Below, one piece after another: positions 1 to 9,200 of a DNA stretch of 9,864 nucleotides. Position numbers and translations under genes: made by a program. A model generated the notes under the pieces. That model did no database searches and was not told where the DNA came from. It saw nothing but the letters and a program-made list of their open reading frames with translations. Positions within the stretch are counted from its first letter, which is position 1. Each line of letters opens with the position of its first letter. Source of the DNA: Scatosoma sp045656625 (GTDB lineage: Bacteria; Bacillota; Clostridia; Christensenellales; Borkfalkiaceae); the NCBI GenBank assembly GCA_045656625.1, contig JAZORL010000058.1, positions 1 to 9,864 of the forward strand. The letters are read 5' to 3'.

Positions 1-387
1 GTTTTTGAGTGCGGCGTACCGATTAAGGCAGTCGGGGTAGATATTACTCGTAAATGCACGTTCAAGGAAAATACGTTGGAGTGCCTTTCCCAGTTGAAGT
101 CCGATAAATATAAGTTGTTGGTTAAAATGACGAAAATTTGGATTGCGCATAACGAAGAACGCGGACAACCGCCTACAATGCACGATCCTCTTGCGATTTC
201 CACGTTATTCAACGACGAGTTTGTAACATTCAAGAAAGGAAATTACAAAATCTTTTTGAGTGATAAAGCTCGCGCGATGTCTTTGGCAGAAGAACACGGG
301 GCGGAAATCGAATATGCTTCGGACGTGAACGTAGAAGCGTTTATGCAGTATTTGTGTAAAACGTTATCAAAAACAGACATAGGGTAA
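1..387 (+). CDS. Inosine/uridine-type nucleoside hydrolase family protein, C-terminal part (5' end outside window)
   Basis: Frame 1 is open from the first base to the TAA at 385-387, giving 128 residues, so the gene begins left of the window; the TTG at 76 is only an internal codon. The fragment matches the C-terminal third of the inosine-uridine preferring nucleoside hydrolase family, which cleaves the N-glycosidic bond of ribonucleosides to ribose and free base in a calcium-dependent reaction. Visible hallmarks are VGVDIT (about residues 11-16 of the fragment), the MHDPLAI block with the active-site His-Asp pair (residues 61-62), and the closing VNVEAFMQYLCKTL helix, like the family's usual C-terminal 'vD..rF...l' helix. 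The stretch between HDPLAI and that helix is diverged and lacks the usual G-x-T-type ending. No signal peptide can be judged. Its stop lies 13 bases before the first permease gene, so it is probably cotranscribed with a sugar importer, and its real substrate may be a ribosylated sugar rather than a nucleoside (inference). Family assignment is fairly sure, substrate is not. Confidence -1.
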   Translation, partial: VFECGVPIKAVGVDITRKCTFKENTLECLSQLKSDKYKLLVKMTKIWIAHNEERGQPPTMHDPLAISTLFNDEFVTFKKGNYKIFLSDKARAMSLAEEHGAEIEYASDVNVEAFMQYLCKTLSKTDIG

Positions 388-393
388 AGGAGG
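386..393 (+). promoter_or_regulatory. Ribosome binding site for first permease
   Basis: AAAGGAGG begins inside the stop codon of the nucleoside hydrolase gene and ends 7 bases before the ATG at 401. This consensus site fixes the permease start and ties translation of the two genes closely together. Confidence -1.
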
Positions 394-400
394 AAGTGAT

Positions 401-1378
401 ATGGAGAATAATATTTCTATCAATTCTGCGAAATATCAAAAAAAGAGAAAACTGATGAAATTTAAAGATGGGTTTGAGAATTTCTTAATTTCATCTTTGC
501 CGTTTTTTGGCTTTTTGATTTTCGGCGCATTTCCAATGGTTGTATCCCTTGTGATGAGCCTTTTTGATATGCGTGATACAGATTTTTCTAAGGCGGTATT
601 CGTCGGGCTTAAAAATTACAAAAATATGTTAAGCTTTAATGTGTACGGAAAAGATTTCTTATATACGTTTTTAACGGTTGGAATCTTTTGTTTATCCGTG
701 CCTATTGGACTGGCGATTCCGTTGTTTATTGCATATCAGCTTAATAAAATTCAATTTGCAAAGCGTTTTTTCCGTTCAGTATTTTTTGTCCCTGCAGTTT
801 GTGCGGTAACGATAATCGTAATTGTTTTTAAAATGTTCGTTGATGAGTATACAGGGGTATTTAATCAGATTTTGAAGGATTTGCATTTTGCGCCAGTCAA
901 ATGGATTACAGGTACGCCTGCAACATTTGGCATATCTATGATTATCGTATCTATATGGTCTGGGCTTGGATATGCTACCGTATTATTGCAAGCGGCATTT
1001 GCAGGTGTGGACGAGAGTTATGAAGAAGCGGCAAAAATCGACGGAGCGTCGTCAACGCAGATTTTTTGGAAAATTACTTTCCCTGCGATTACACCCACGC
1101 TTGGTTATTTGGTGACGATGCGTTTAATCGATTCGTTGCAACAAATGAGCTTATATTATCAGTTCGGCTTTGGTATTGCTAGCCCTCCTGAATGGACGGA
1201 TGGATTATACGCTTACAATACTCCCGTAGTATACATATATCGTATGATTTTTTCGTATTCTTGGATATATGGGTACGGTATTGGCTCTGCGGCTGCATGG
1301 ATATTGGCGTTGGTTATCTTCGTTGTGACGAGGCTGAATTTCAAATTACAGGAGAAGTGGGTAAGTTATGATTTCTAA
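401..1378 (+). CDS. Carbohydrate ABC transporter permease, MalF/LplB type
   Basis: Inner-membrane subunit of a CUT1-type sugar importer; with the next gene it should form the heterodimeric channel that receives substrate from the lipoprotein at 2520. The 325 residues are normal for the family. A short basic N-terminus (residues 11-22) is followed by a first membrane segment at about 28-54, then further hydrophobic segments consistent with six in total. The signature cytoplasmic EAA loop is clear, EEAAKIDGASSTQIFWKI starting at residue 208, followed by FPAITP; this loop docks onto the ATPase. The usual PAVCAVTI-type segment preceding the loop is also present (about 130-138). The start is supported by a strong AAAGGAGG 7 bases upstream. 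The 3' end overlaps the second permease by 11 bases, typical of translational coupling. Family assignment is secure; the transported sugar cannot be told from this subunit. Confidence -1.
   Translation: MENNISINSAKYQKKRKLMKFKDGFENFLISSLPFFGFLIFGAFPMVVSLVMSLFDMRDTDFSKAVFVGLKNYKNMLSFNVYGKDFLYTFLTVGIFCLSVPIGLAIPLFIAYQLNKIQFAKRFFRSVFFVPAVCAVTIIVIVFKMFVDEYTGVFNQILKDLHFAPVKWITGTPATFGISMIIVSIWSGLGYATVLLQAAFAGVDESYEEAAKIDGASSTQIFWKITFPAITPTLGYLVTMRLIDSLQQMSLYYQFGFGIASPPEWTDGLYAYNTPVVYIYRMIFSYSWIYGYGIGSAAAWILALVIFVVTRLNFKLQEKWVSYDF
1350..1354 (+). promoter_or_regulatory. Ribosome binding site for second permease, inside the first permease gene
   Basis: AGGAG lies 13 bases before the ATG at 1368, longer than the 7-9 base spacing of the other genes here. 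The next in-frame ATG at 1380 would be further still (25 bases), so 1368 remains the best start, probably helped by ribosomes terminating at 1378. Confidence -1.
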
Positions 1379-2474
1379 TATGGTAAATAATAAATTGCCT
1401 AAAAAATACGTTGTATTTAAAACGGCATATTTCTTTCTTTTTCCTATAATGGTGATATTGTCTTCAATTTTTCTTTTAGGGACCTTCTTCCGTTCGGCGG
1501 AAGGATATCATTCGAGATTGATTGCAACGATTTTATTTGTGCTGTGTTTCGTGATGGCGATAGGATTATATAATGCGAATAAAAAATTCGAAAAAAATGA
1601 AAGCTATAAAGCTTTTTCCTATCCGTTTATGAATAAGTTTAGCTTAGGTTCAATTGCGGCGTTAATTTTTCTAATGGTTATAACGTTGTTTCCATTTTAC
1701 GTTGTAATTATTAATTCCTTGAAATACCCTGAAGAGGCGAATCATATAGGTTTTTCCTTTATTCCCAAATTAGGGACAACCTTTTCAAATTATGAGAAAC
1801 TATTTTCTAATGCTGAAGGCATAGGGGTTAATTTGGTTACGGCCTTTATTAACAGTTTAATTTATGCAACTTTTCCCGTGTTGGCGGGGGTGCTCGTATC
1901 AGCGTTGTCTGCGTATGGATTTGCGAAGCTTAATTACAAGGGGCGTAGATTCGTTTATGAGTTTATGATTTTTACGCTTATGGTTCCCGGTTGTGTGACG
2001 ATGTCAAGTTCTTACGTATTGTTTGATAGAATAGGTTGGACACAAGGCGTAGGGCTTTCTTTGCCACTCATTGTTCCGCGTTGTTTTGGTGCTATTGGGA
2101 CGGTAATGTTCTTAAGAGAATATTTCAAGGGTATTCCTGATGATATGCTTGCGGCTGCAAGAATTGACGGTTGCGGGAAATTACGTATTTTTACGGCAAT
2201 TATGATACCCCTTGGTGCACCAGCGTTGATTGCGCAATTTGTATTAGGATTTATCGGCGTATATAACGATTACCAAAATTCATTGATTTATTTGAAATAT
2301 CGGGAACAATATACTATACAGCTTGCATTAGCATTCTATAATAGTGAGAAGACCGATAAGGCATTGGCGTCTGCAGCGGCAGTATTTGGCATTGTGCCTT
2401 TGTTGTGTATTTACGTGGTATTCCAAAATAAAATCATTTCTGGGATTTCTTTCTCTTCGGGGTTGAAGGGGTAA
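1368..2474 (+). CDS. Carbohydrate ABC transporter permease, MalG/YtcP type, with N-terminal membrane extension
   Basis: Second channel subunit of the CUT1-type importer. The conserved MalG-like core begins at about residue 92 with a membrane segment ending in the typical FPFYVVIINSLK, and the EAA loop AAARIDGCGKLRIFTAIMIP lies at residues 262-281, followed by a hydrophobic segment ending in VYNDYQNSL. At 368 residues it is about 90 longer than most members (around 280). The extra part is N-terminal and holds two additional strongly hydrophobic stretches, about residues 15-38 and 48-68, then a charged loop with many Lys and Glu (70-82). The extension is in frame with no sign of a frameshift. 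The start at 1368 overlaps the preceding gene by 11 bases; the next gene follows after 45 bases. Family membership is secure; the role of the extension is unknown. Confidence -1.
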   Translation: MISNMVNNKLPKKYVVFKTAYFFLFPIMVILSSIFLLGTFFRSAEGYHSRLIATILFVLCFVMAIGLYNANKKFEKNESYKAFSYPFMNKFSLGSIAALIFLMVITLFPFYVVIINSLKYPEEANHIGFSFIPKLGTTFSNYEKLFSNAEGIGVNLVTAFINSLIYATFPVLAGVLVSALSAYGFAKLNYKGRRFVYEFMIFTLMVPGCVTMSSSYVLFDRIGWTQGVGLSLPLIVPRCFGAIGTVMFLREYFKGIPDDMLAAARIDGCGKLRIFTAIMIPLGAPALIAQFVLGFIGVYNDYQNSLIYLKYREQYTIQLALAFYNSEKTDKALASAAAVFGIVPLLCIYVVFQNKIISGISFSSGLKG

Positions 2475-2504
2475 AGAATAAATAAACTTCATTAAAATTA
2501 TATT

Positions 2505-2512
2505 AAAAGGAG
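2505..2512 (+). promoter_or_regulatory. Ribosome binding site for solute-binding protein
   Basis: AAAAGGAG ends 7 bases before the ATG at 2520. The 45-base spacer that holds it is the longest non-coding stretch in the window; it is AT-rich, with no hairpin and no convincing -35/-10 pair. Confidence -1.
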
Positions 2513-2519
2513 AAAAAAG

Positions 2520-4322
2520 ATGAAAAAGAAACTTTTAACAAAAGTAGTGTGTTCGGTGATGTGTTGCTCTACGTTGTTTGCAACGGCTTGTAGCGGTGCT
2601 AGCGCTAAAGGTAAAGCAACCCTTGACTTTATGTATACAGGGACACAAGAAATTTTAGAGCTTTTTAATAATTTGGTTAAAGAGTATAATTCTACGCAAG
2701 GCGATGTTGATAAAATCAAGGTTATGGCTATGCCCGTTCCTGAGGGCGGTATTGATGGGAAACTTTCCAACGTATTACCTTCTTCTAATGGCCCTGACGT
2801 TGTAGTTGGTACGGATGAATATTTTAAGAAGCATACTAAAAATATGTATGATTTAACGAATTCTTTCTCGTCTGATGTGCTTGGCGGCTTATATAAAGAT
2901 CAAGAATCGAGATATCATTACAATAGAGCAAACGTTACTGCGCAACAGAGCGATCCTTTATACGGTTTGCCCGCGGTAAACGATCCTACCGTATTATATT
3001 ATAATAAGACGGCATTACAGGCGGCTGGTGTTATTTGTATCAGTGTTGATGAGAAAGATATTGACGCATTCAACGCAGGGACATTGACGGATTATAACGG
3101 AAAGACGAAGGCAGACTACGGCTTGTCGATTGACGTACCTGCAAAAGGTTATTTCCGCAGCTCGAATCCTTACATCTTCAATGGTGTAGACTATAGCGGT
3201 GATACTTGGAGAAAGCCTACGGGTGCAACTCTCGTATTCAACGATCGTATTGCTATGAGCTGGGATGAAGTAGAAGATTTGGGTATGCTGCTTACGAAGA
3301 AGAAGAACAGCAACTCTCCTACGGATTACGGTTATTATACGGAGTGGTGGTTTAACTACGCATGGAGCGTTGGCGGTGACTGCTTGCAAGATATGAACGG
3401 TCAAGGTGAATTCACCTTCTCGTTGCCCGCAACGGTTGCTAATTATATCGTAACGGAAGGCAATACTTATACGGGACTTTATACGGGGACGACCTATAAC
3501 GCAGGGGAAACGATCGAGCTCGCTGACATTATCAATGCGAATGCAGGCGATACGATTTCCTATAAAACGGATTCTAATACCGCATTCTATTACACGGTAA
3601 ACGACGTTGTTGCGGAAGTTCGTGCAGATATTACCTCAAAGAAAGATAGCGGTGTGCTTAACGAATTACCTTGTACGCAAGACGCATTTAAGCGTTTCTG
3701 TATGCTTGCAGGTGTTGGTGGTTTGAACGTTTGTCCTTACCCCAGCGCATTCAACGGCACGTCTTCCGTGCAATACTTCTCGTCTGGCGTTCTTGCAATG
3801 CTTGTGCAATATTATTCGAACTATAGAATTATTGATGATTCTTCTAGGTTTGATTGGGGTATCGCTCCCTTGCCTATTTATAAGCAATACACGAGCGCAG
3901 ATCCCATGAATGACGAAGTTGCAGTGAAAGGGCAGGCGGCGAACCACTCTCTTGGCTATTACGCGGCGATTAGAAAGGGTACGCCCATTCCTGAACAAAG
4001 CATCAAATTTGTAAACTGGTTAATGACAAAAGGACAAACTTATGCGGCACAAAAGGGCTATGTATCTGCACAAAAGGCCGACCAAGCAGTTGCTATTGAA
4101 AACATGGCGAAAAAGATTGGGACGTCGAGTGCAATGGCGGTTGTAGAATCTTCTGCTGTTTCTCGTGCAGGTGACTGGTGGTATATGCCGGATAGAAGCT
4201 GGATTGACAATTGGGCAAATCCGTTGAATGATAAGGTACGCTACGGTTCGATGTCTTTCAATGATTATATTTATGGATATACGGAGGTTTCCAATAAAGC
4301 ATTGAGGGCTTATAAAAACTAA
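2520..4322 (+). CDS. Extracellular sugar-binding lipoprotein of the ABC importer
   Basis: Substrate-binding protein expected to sit lipid-anchored outside the membrane and deliver oligosaccharide to the two permeases encoded just upstream. A basic N-terminus (KKKLLTK) and hydrophobic stretch lead to a lipobox ending ATAC, with Cys24 as the modified residue. Family features follow: FMYTGTQEILELFNNLVKEY near the mature start, then VLPSSNGPDVVVGTDEYF, GLPAVNDPTVLYYNKTAL, SWDEVEDLGMLL (from residue 247) and a C-terminal INEQS-like segment, IPEQSIKFVNWLMT. At 600 residues it is much longer than the usual 400-450. The excess lies mainly in two insertions: about 172-246, between the AAGV and SWDE blocks, and about 305-382, a Thr/Tyr/Gly-rich probably beta-stranded segment. 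Large binding proteins of this kind usually take oligosaccharides or glycan fragments rather than monosaccharides, so an oligosaccharide ligand is the likeliest (inference). Start fixed by AAAAGGAG at 2505. Confidence -1.
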   Translation: MKKKLLTKVVCSVMCCSTLFATACSGASAKGKATLDFMYTGTQEILELFNNLVKEYNSTQGDVDKIKVMAMPVPEGGIDGKLSNVLPSSNGPDVVVGTDEYFKKHTKNMYDLTNSFSSDVLGGLYKDQESRYHYNRANVTAQQSDPLYGLPAVNDPTVLYYNKTALQAAGVICISVDEKDIDAFNAGTLTDYNGKTKADYGLSIDVPAKGYFRSSNPYIFNGVDYSGDTWRKPTGATLVFNDRIAMSWDEVEDLGMLLTKKKNSNSPTDYGYYTEWWFNYAWSVGGDCLQDMNGQGEFTFSLPATVANYIVTEGNTYTGLYTGTTYNAGETIELADIINANAGDTISYKTDSNTAFYYTVNDVVAEVRADITSKKDSGVLNELPCTQDAFKRFCMLAGVGGLNVCPYPSAFNGTSSVQYFSSGVLAMLVQYYSNYRIIDDSSRFDWGIAPLPIYKQYTSADPMNDEVAVKGQAANHSLGYYAAIRKGTPIPEQSIKFVNWLMTKGQTYAAQKGYVSAQKADQAVAIENMAKKIGTSSAMAVVESSAVSRAGDWWYMPDRSWIDNWANPLNDKVRYGSMSFNDYIYGYTEVSNKALRAYKN

Positions 4323-4332
4323 CTTGCTTATA

Positions 4333-4340
4333 AAAGGAGG
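4333..4340 (+). promoter_or_regulatory. Ribosome binding site for GH43-type lipoprotein
   Basis: AAAGGAGG lies 9 bases before the ATG at 4350, within a 27-base spacer. The site is consensus and decides the start. Confidence -1.
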
Positions 4341-4349
4341 GGAAATACC

Positions 4350-6257
4350 ATGAAACTGAAAAAAATTGTATCTTTAATTTTATTTGGTGCAGTTTCTTTA
4401 AGTGCTTTTTCTGGGTGTGGAAAATCTAACGATTTGTATAAGAAATTGAAAGGGGATAAAGTGTATTTAAATTACGCTACTGGCATGGATGAATTTGGGA
4501 ATTTCAATAACGATTTATATTCCTATAATCAAATGTCTGCAATTGGGGCTGACCCTGGTGCGATATATGTTCCCGAGGAACGCGATGCGGAAAACGGCGG
4601 ATATTATTACATTTATGCAACGGGTGGATTGAAAGAACAATTCGGTTGGAACGGTAATCCAGGTCTTAACGGTTATGATGAGGACGTGGATACGCTTGCG
4701 GTAAGATGTTTCCGTTCTAAAGATTTAAGCACTTGGAGCCTTTGTGGTAGTGAACGCGGTTATTCTATCATCGGCAGAGAAAGCGATTGGGAAGAATGGA
4801 CGATGCGTACGCCTTGGGCTCCCGAAGTTGTGTATAACGAATCGGAACAAAAGTATTATATGTTCTATTGTATGGCGTCGAAATTGCGCGAAGAAGGCGA
4901 ATTGAAGATAGCAGGCGAGTGGGATACTGCAACGGACACTTCTAAATATCCGCGTGACCATAGAAACTATATCGGCATTGCTACTTCCGAAGCGCCTAAC
5001 GGACCGTTTACGCCTTTGGCAAGAACAGAAACTGTAATTATTGACGGGGAAGAAGTTGAGCAAAAGGTTCCTTGTATTAATTTCCCTTTAGCGTTTGACA
5101 TCGAAATTGAAGAAAAAGACGACTTGATGCCAATGATTGATATTAGCCCGTTTATTGATGATGACGGCACGTTATATCTTTATATGAAATATTCGGGAAA
5201 CGGCGGTATTTACGGTGTTAAAATGTCGCAGGACGATTGGACGAATCCTGAATATGATACGTTCACTTGCTTGTTAAAACGTGGATATACCACGGTAACA
5301 AGTGCGTCGGGTAAAGATGCTATAACCGATGTGACGGGGCAGGGTGAGATTTCCGAGTCTATTATCGAAGGTCCTCACATGATTAAGTATAACGGCGAAT
5401 ACTTCTTAACGTTCTCGATGGGCGATTATCTGAAGCAAGATTATGCCGTATATCAATCGAAAGGAACGTCTCCCCTTGGGCAATTCACTCGCGTTGGCGA
5501 AGGAACAGGCGCACTTGTAATGTCGGGCGTTCAAACGAATAACTTCAAAGGAACGGGGCATCACTCGTTCGTTTACGATGGTAAAGAACATTTCATTATT
5601 TATCATTCGCATCAAAGTACGGAAACTTTCGGTTCGGATAGATATTTGCACGCTGATAGAGTTACCTTTAGAGAAGTCAATGGCGAAACGATAATTGTCT
5701 CCAACGGACCGAGCAAGAGCTTGCAATGGTTGCCGGAACAAGCAGGGGAATATTCCAATATTGCTTCTATGGCGAAAATTACCGTAAGCGGCGGTTCGGG
5801 TGTTGAGTATCTTAACGATGGGTTGTTGCCTTATTATACCTATAACGAAAACAACGTATTTGAGGTTAATGATACAGTTACGGTAACGTTAACGTTTGAA
5901 CAACCTGTTTCGGTAGTATCTCTTATGGTATATAACTCATTTAACGAGAACTCGGCATTCTCGCAAATTAGACTGACTGCGTTTGAATTGGCTGAACAAC
6001 CTACGTGGGCATCAAAAGATTTTGATTATGCGGTAATTGAGAATTTGCAGTTCCCTACGATTTATTATGATGAAGTCGAAGGTGATGGCAATAAATATAT
6101 CAATTGCGCGCCTGCCGTAGCGGAATTTAACGAAATTAAAGTGAATTCGATTTCGTTTATGATTGAAAAGGATGCTCGTATTAAAGAATTTGATAAAGCG
6201 GGTAACGTAAATACGAAATTGAATTTGACGGAAATCGCTGTTATAGGGAGGGCATAA
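4350..6257 (+). CDS. Glycoside hydrolase family 43-type lipoprotein with C-terminal galactose-binding-like domain
   Basis: Predicted surface-anchored enzyme acting on arabinose- or xylose-containing glycans, the usual substrates of the family (arabinofuranosidase, xylosidase, arabinanase). The N-terminus has KLKK, a hydrophobic stretch and a lipobox ending FSGC with Cys23. The five-bladed propeller occupies about residues 40-465 and all three expected carboxylates are in place: Asp68 in ADPGAIYV (general base), Asp264 in DISPFIDDDGTLYLY (the pKa-tuning Asp) and Glu340 in IIEGPHMIKYNGEYFLTFS (general acid). Also typical are TPWAPEVVYN and GTGHHSFVYDG, whose His404/His405 lie where the family keeps a metal-binding His. 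Residues about 468-635 form a separate beta-rich domain (AKITVSGG, LNDGLLPYY, VTLTFEQPVSVVSLMVYNS, LNLTEIAVIG) resembling F5/8 type C or other galactose-binding-like domains, common behind GH43. It appears catalytically intact. Specificity cannot be read. The next gene starts 2 bases after its stop. Confidence -1.
   Translation: MKLKKIVSLILFGAVSLSAFSGCGKSNDLYKKLKGDKVYLNYATGMDEFGNFNNDLYSYNQMSAIGADPGAIYVPEERDAENGGYYYIYATGGLKEQFGWNGNPGLNGYDEDVDTLAVRCFRSKDLSTWSLCGSERGYSIIGRESDWEEWTMRTPWAPEVVYNESEQKYYMFYCMASKLREEGELKIAGEWDTATDTSKYPRDHRNYIGIATSEAPNGPFTPLARTETVIIDGEEVEQKVPCINFPLAFDIEIEEKDDLMPMIDISPFIDDDGTLYLYMKYSGNGGIYGVKMSQDDWTNPEYDTFTCLLKRGYTTVTSASGKDAITDVTGQGEISESIIEGPHMIKYNGEYFLTFSMGDYLKQDYAVYQSKGTSPLGQFTRVGEGTGALVMSGVQTNNFKGTGHHSFVYDGKEHFIIYHSHQSTETFGSDRYLHADRVTFREVNGETIIVSNGPSKSLQWLPEQAGEYSNIASMAKITVSGGSGVEYLNDGLLPYYTYNENNVFEVNDTVTVTLTFEQPVSVVSLMVYNSFNENSAFSQIRLTAFELAEQPTWASKDFDYAVIENLQFPTIYYDEVEGDGNKYINCAPAVAEFNEIKVNSISFMIEKDARIKEFDKAGNVNTKLNLTEIAVIGRA
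6245..6252 (+). promoter_or_regulatory. Ribosome binding site for the large lipoprotein
   Basis: AGGGAGGG lies inside the last codons of the GH43 gene and ends 7 bases before the ATG at 6260. It supports a start that would otherwise rest only on the open frame and signal peptide. Confidence -1.
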
Positions 6258-6259
6258 GA

Positions 6260-9200
6260 ATGAAAAATATTAAGAAAATTCTTATTTCAGTATGCTCTGT
6301 ATTAACCTTGACTTGTAGCGTTGCAGGGATAACGGCTTGTAAAGACAAAGGATTTACGGCAAATCCTGCCGAAAACGGATACGAGTATAAATATACGACT
6401 AACTATGAAGGCGAAAATGACCCCGGTATCGAAATCGACGGGGTATTGGATGAAGACGTTTGGCAAAATAAGAAGTGGTTTACGAACGCTTTTTATACGG
6501 ATATAACCGGTACGATGCCGAAACTTGCCGTAACAGCATTTAATACTGAATACGGCGTATATATGGCTGCCAAAGTTCAAGATGGAAACGTTGTTTACAG
6601 CGGTAGTCTTGATCAGTCCAAAAATACTACGTTTGAGTTTTATTATTACGCGGATAAATCGGATACCGTATTGGGTGACCGCGATTACTCTACCCGACAT
6701 GCGTTTATGATGGATTGCGGTGGAGAATTGTATTCTACGTGTGAAAGAATGAAGCGCGCCGTAGTTGTGGACGGTGTCGTTAATAGCGGCGCAACCACGG
6801 GCGCGACGGTGGAAATTTTTGTGCCTTGGTCAGAAATGCGTATTGACGTATCGGACGGAGTATATCCTCAAAAATTATTCTTGTTGCCTGCGTATAGACC
6901 TATTTTGAAGGGAAATACGACCTCGACGCAAATGTTCCCCGTTCCGCTCAATCCTATGCATCACATGAAAAACTATTATGTTTTTGACGATAACGGATAT
7001 ACGGATCCAGATGCAGAAGGCGTGATTATCGGTGACGCGAGCAATGGTGTTGCTAAATCTGCGAATTGGGATATAGAAAACTTGCCAGAAGGTAAGCTTT
7101 CCGTAACTACGGGTGTGGAATTTAATACGATTTATTTCAAAGACGCATTCGCGGAAAACTTCATGGCTGAAACTACTATTTATCCCTTCGGCGGACCGGA
7201 AGGCTATGCTGGTCGTTATGCGGGATTCTTCCTTTTGGCAACAAACGGGAATTATTACACTATGATGTTGGATATGCGCGAAAACCGTTTGGTACAGGCA
7301 TCGGACGGCGGAAATACCTTGAATGCTTTCGGTTTAACAACGTTAACGGAAGCGCATAAGTTCTGGGAGCAAGTAACCAAGGTTACGGTAGATAATCCCG
7401 ACGTAGTGGATGGAGCTACTCCTTATGAATCGGGAGTTCGTTTCAAGATTATTAAAGATAGAGCAAAAATTCACTATTTCGCAAATGATATATATTTGTA
7501 TTCGGAAACATTGGATTTCGTACAAGGTAGAGTGTACGCAGGGCTTTTCAATATGAATGTATATGCGGAATATCAAGATTATTCGTTTACGGCGTTGACC
7601 GATGAAGAATTAAATGCTGAATTAAATTATTGCAATATCTATAATGTCGAAGCGAAAACTACGACAGCCGGCGGCTATGTTGAAGCAAGTAAAGATTATG
7701 CGTTGGCTGGCGAAAGTATTGACGTTAAAATAGTTACCGATTCTGGCTACAAGGTATCCAAAATAACGTGTAACGGCGAAGATATTACGCAAGTAGTAAG
7801 CGAAACAGCATATAACGGTATTTATACTCTTGCAAATATCAACGAAACGACGGAAGTAAACGTTGAATTTGCAAAAATTGAAAACGCAGTAACTTATAAA
7901 GGGCTTCTTGTTCTTACGAAGGAGGATGCTCAAAAAGAAACCGTTGCTGCTGATATTACGTTGGTAAATAAAACCGCCAACGAACAAAGATATGAAGCGG
8001 TTTCTACAACTAATTATGGGTTTGAAGTAAAAGTAGAAGCGGGCGAATACAAATTATTCGTTGAGAATTATATCGGTAGCTTACCTATTACGATAGACGC
8101 AAGCGTAACGGAAACGGTAGAAATCGACCTTTCCAATATGACGTCGGTAGAAGCAGAAGTAGAAAATTTCGCTTGCAATCTCTCTGGCGACTATAAAGAA
8201 TTTACGATGGGCGCAGAAGCCACGAACCACAATCCTCACTTTGAAGCAACGGCAACTTTCTTTGGTGGCGAACCGGATGGTAAAATTGGGTTTGAGTTCA
8301 CCGCAGAAGAAGGAAAATCCTTGCAATTTGTGTATAACAAAGAAACGAAGCGTTTTGGTTTCTATAATGGCGCAGACGGCGCAAGCGACTATCGTGAATA
8401 TGAATTGAGCAACAATTTGTATAAGAGTTCAGGTGTAAACACGATTAAAGTTATCTACAACGGCAACAGAACGTTTGAAGTCTGGATGAACGGCGAAAAA
8501 GTAATGCAAAATACGGAGGACGCAAGATTCAAAGACAGATTTACGATGGGATGGAACTGTGGCGCGTATGCACATTCGCAAGGCTCTGGTTATCCCTTTG
8601 AGTTCTGGGGAACGAGTACGATAAACCTCCGCGCAACGTTAAAAGTAAAAGCGTACGCATCTGACGGTAGCGATATTATGGAATTTACCTGTGAAACAAC
8701 TGGTGGATATACGGGAGTGCCTGAAGTGAGTGAACCGTATTCGTTGGGAACGGAGATTTACCAAGGCGCGTCGATGACCATCAATGAGAATGGTATAATT
8801 GCTTATTCTGCGCAGACGCTTGGCGCGCAAGTCTTTGATGCTGTAGAAATTGAACAAGGTGCGGATTTTGTAATTTATGCAACGGTAGTTAGAGGAATGA
8901 CGGCGCAAAACGCAGGTTTTGTGGTAGGCTCGCTTGGTGCAGATAATACGAAGCACTTGTTATTCCAATGGAGAAGAGGTCAAGGCGACTTCTACGTATG
9001 GAAAGATTTAAGCGGTTGGGCAGGACACGCAGATAATGTCTTTAAGACCAGTATCGGAACGGAAGAGGCGAAGATCGCGCTTGTATATACGGACGGTATG
9101 TATTACGCCTTCTTGAACGGCAAATGGGTATGTCGTTTCGGCAGTTCGTTTGATAACGGTTGGGGTGGTACGCTAAATGTCGCTGATATAATCGGCGCAG

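Noticed and set aside
76..387. A complete 103-residue gene starting at TTG 76
   Set aside because: The frame is open back to base 1, and the residues before 76 (VGVDIT) continue the nucleoside hydrolase similarity; there is no Shine-Dalgarno before 76.
2475..2519. Possible internal promoter in the 45-base spacer before the binding-protein gene
   Set aside because: The stretch is AT-rich with TATATT-like words, but no -35/-10 pair at proper spacing can be supported by eye.
4308..4335. Direct repeat GCTTATAAAA at 4308-4317 and 4326-4335, spanning the end of the binding-protein gene
   Set aside because: Only 10 bases and AT-rich; the first copy is coding and the second simply precedes the ribosome binding site. 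No operator symmetry.
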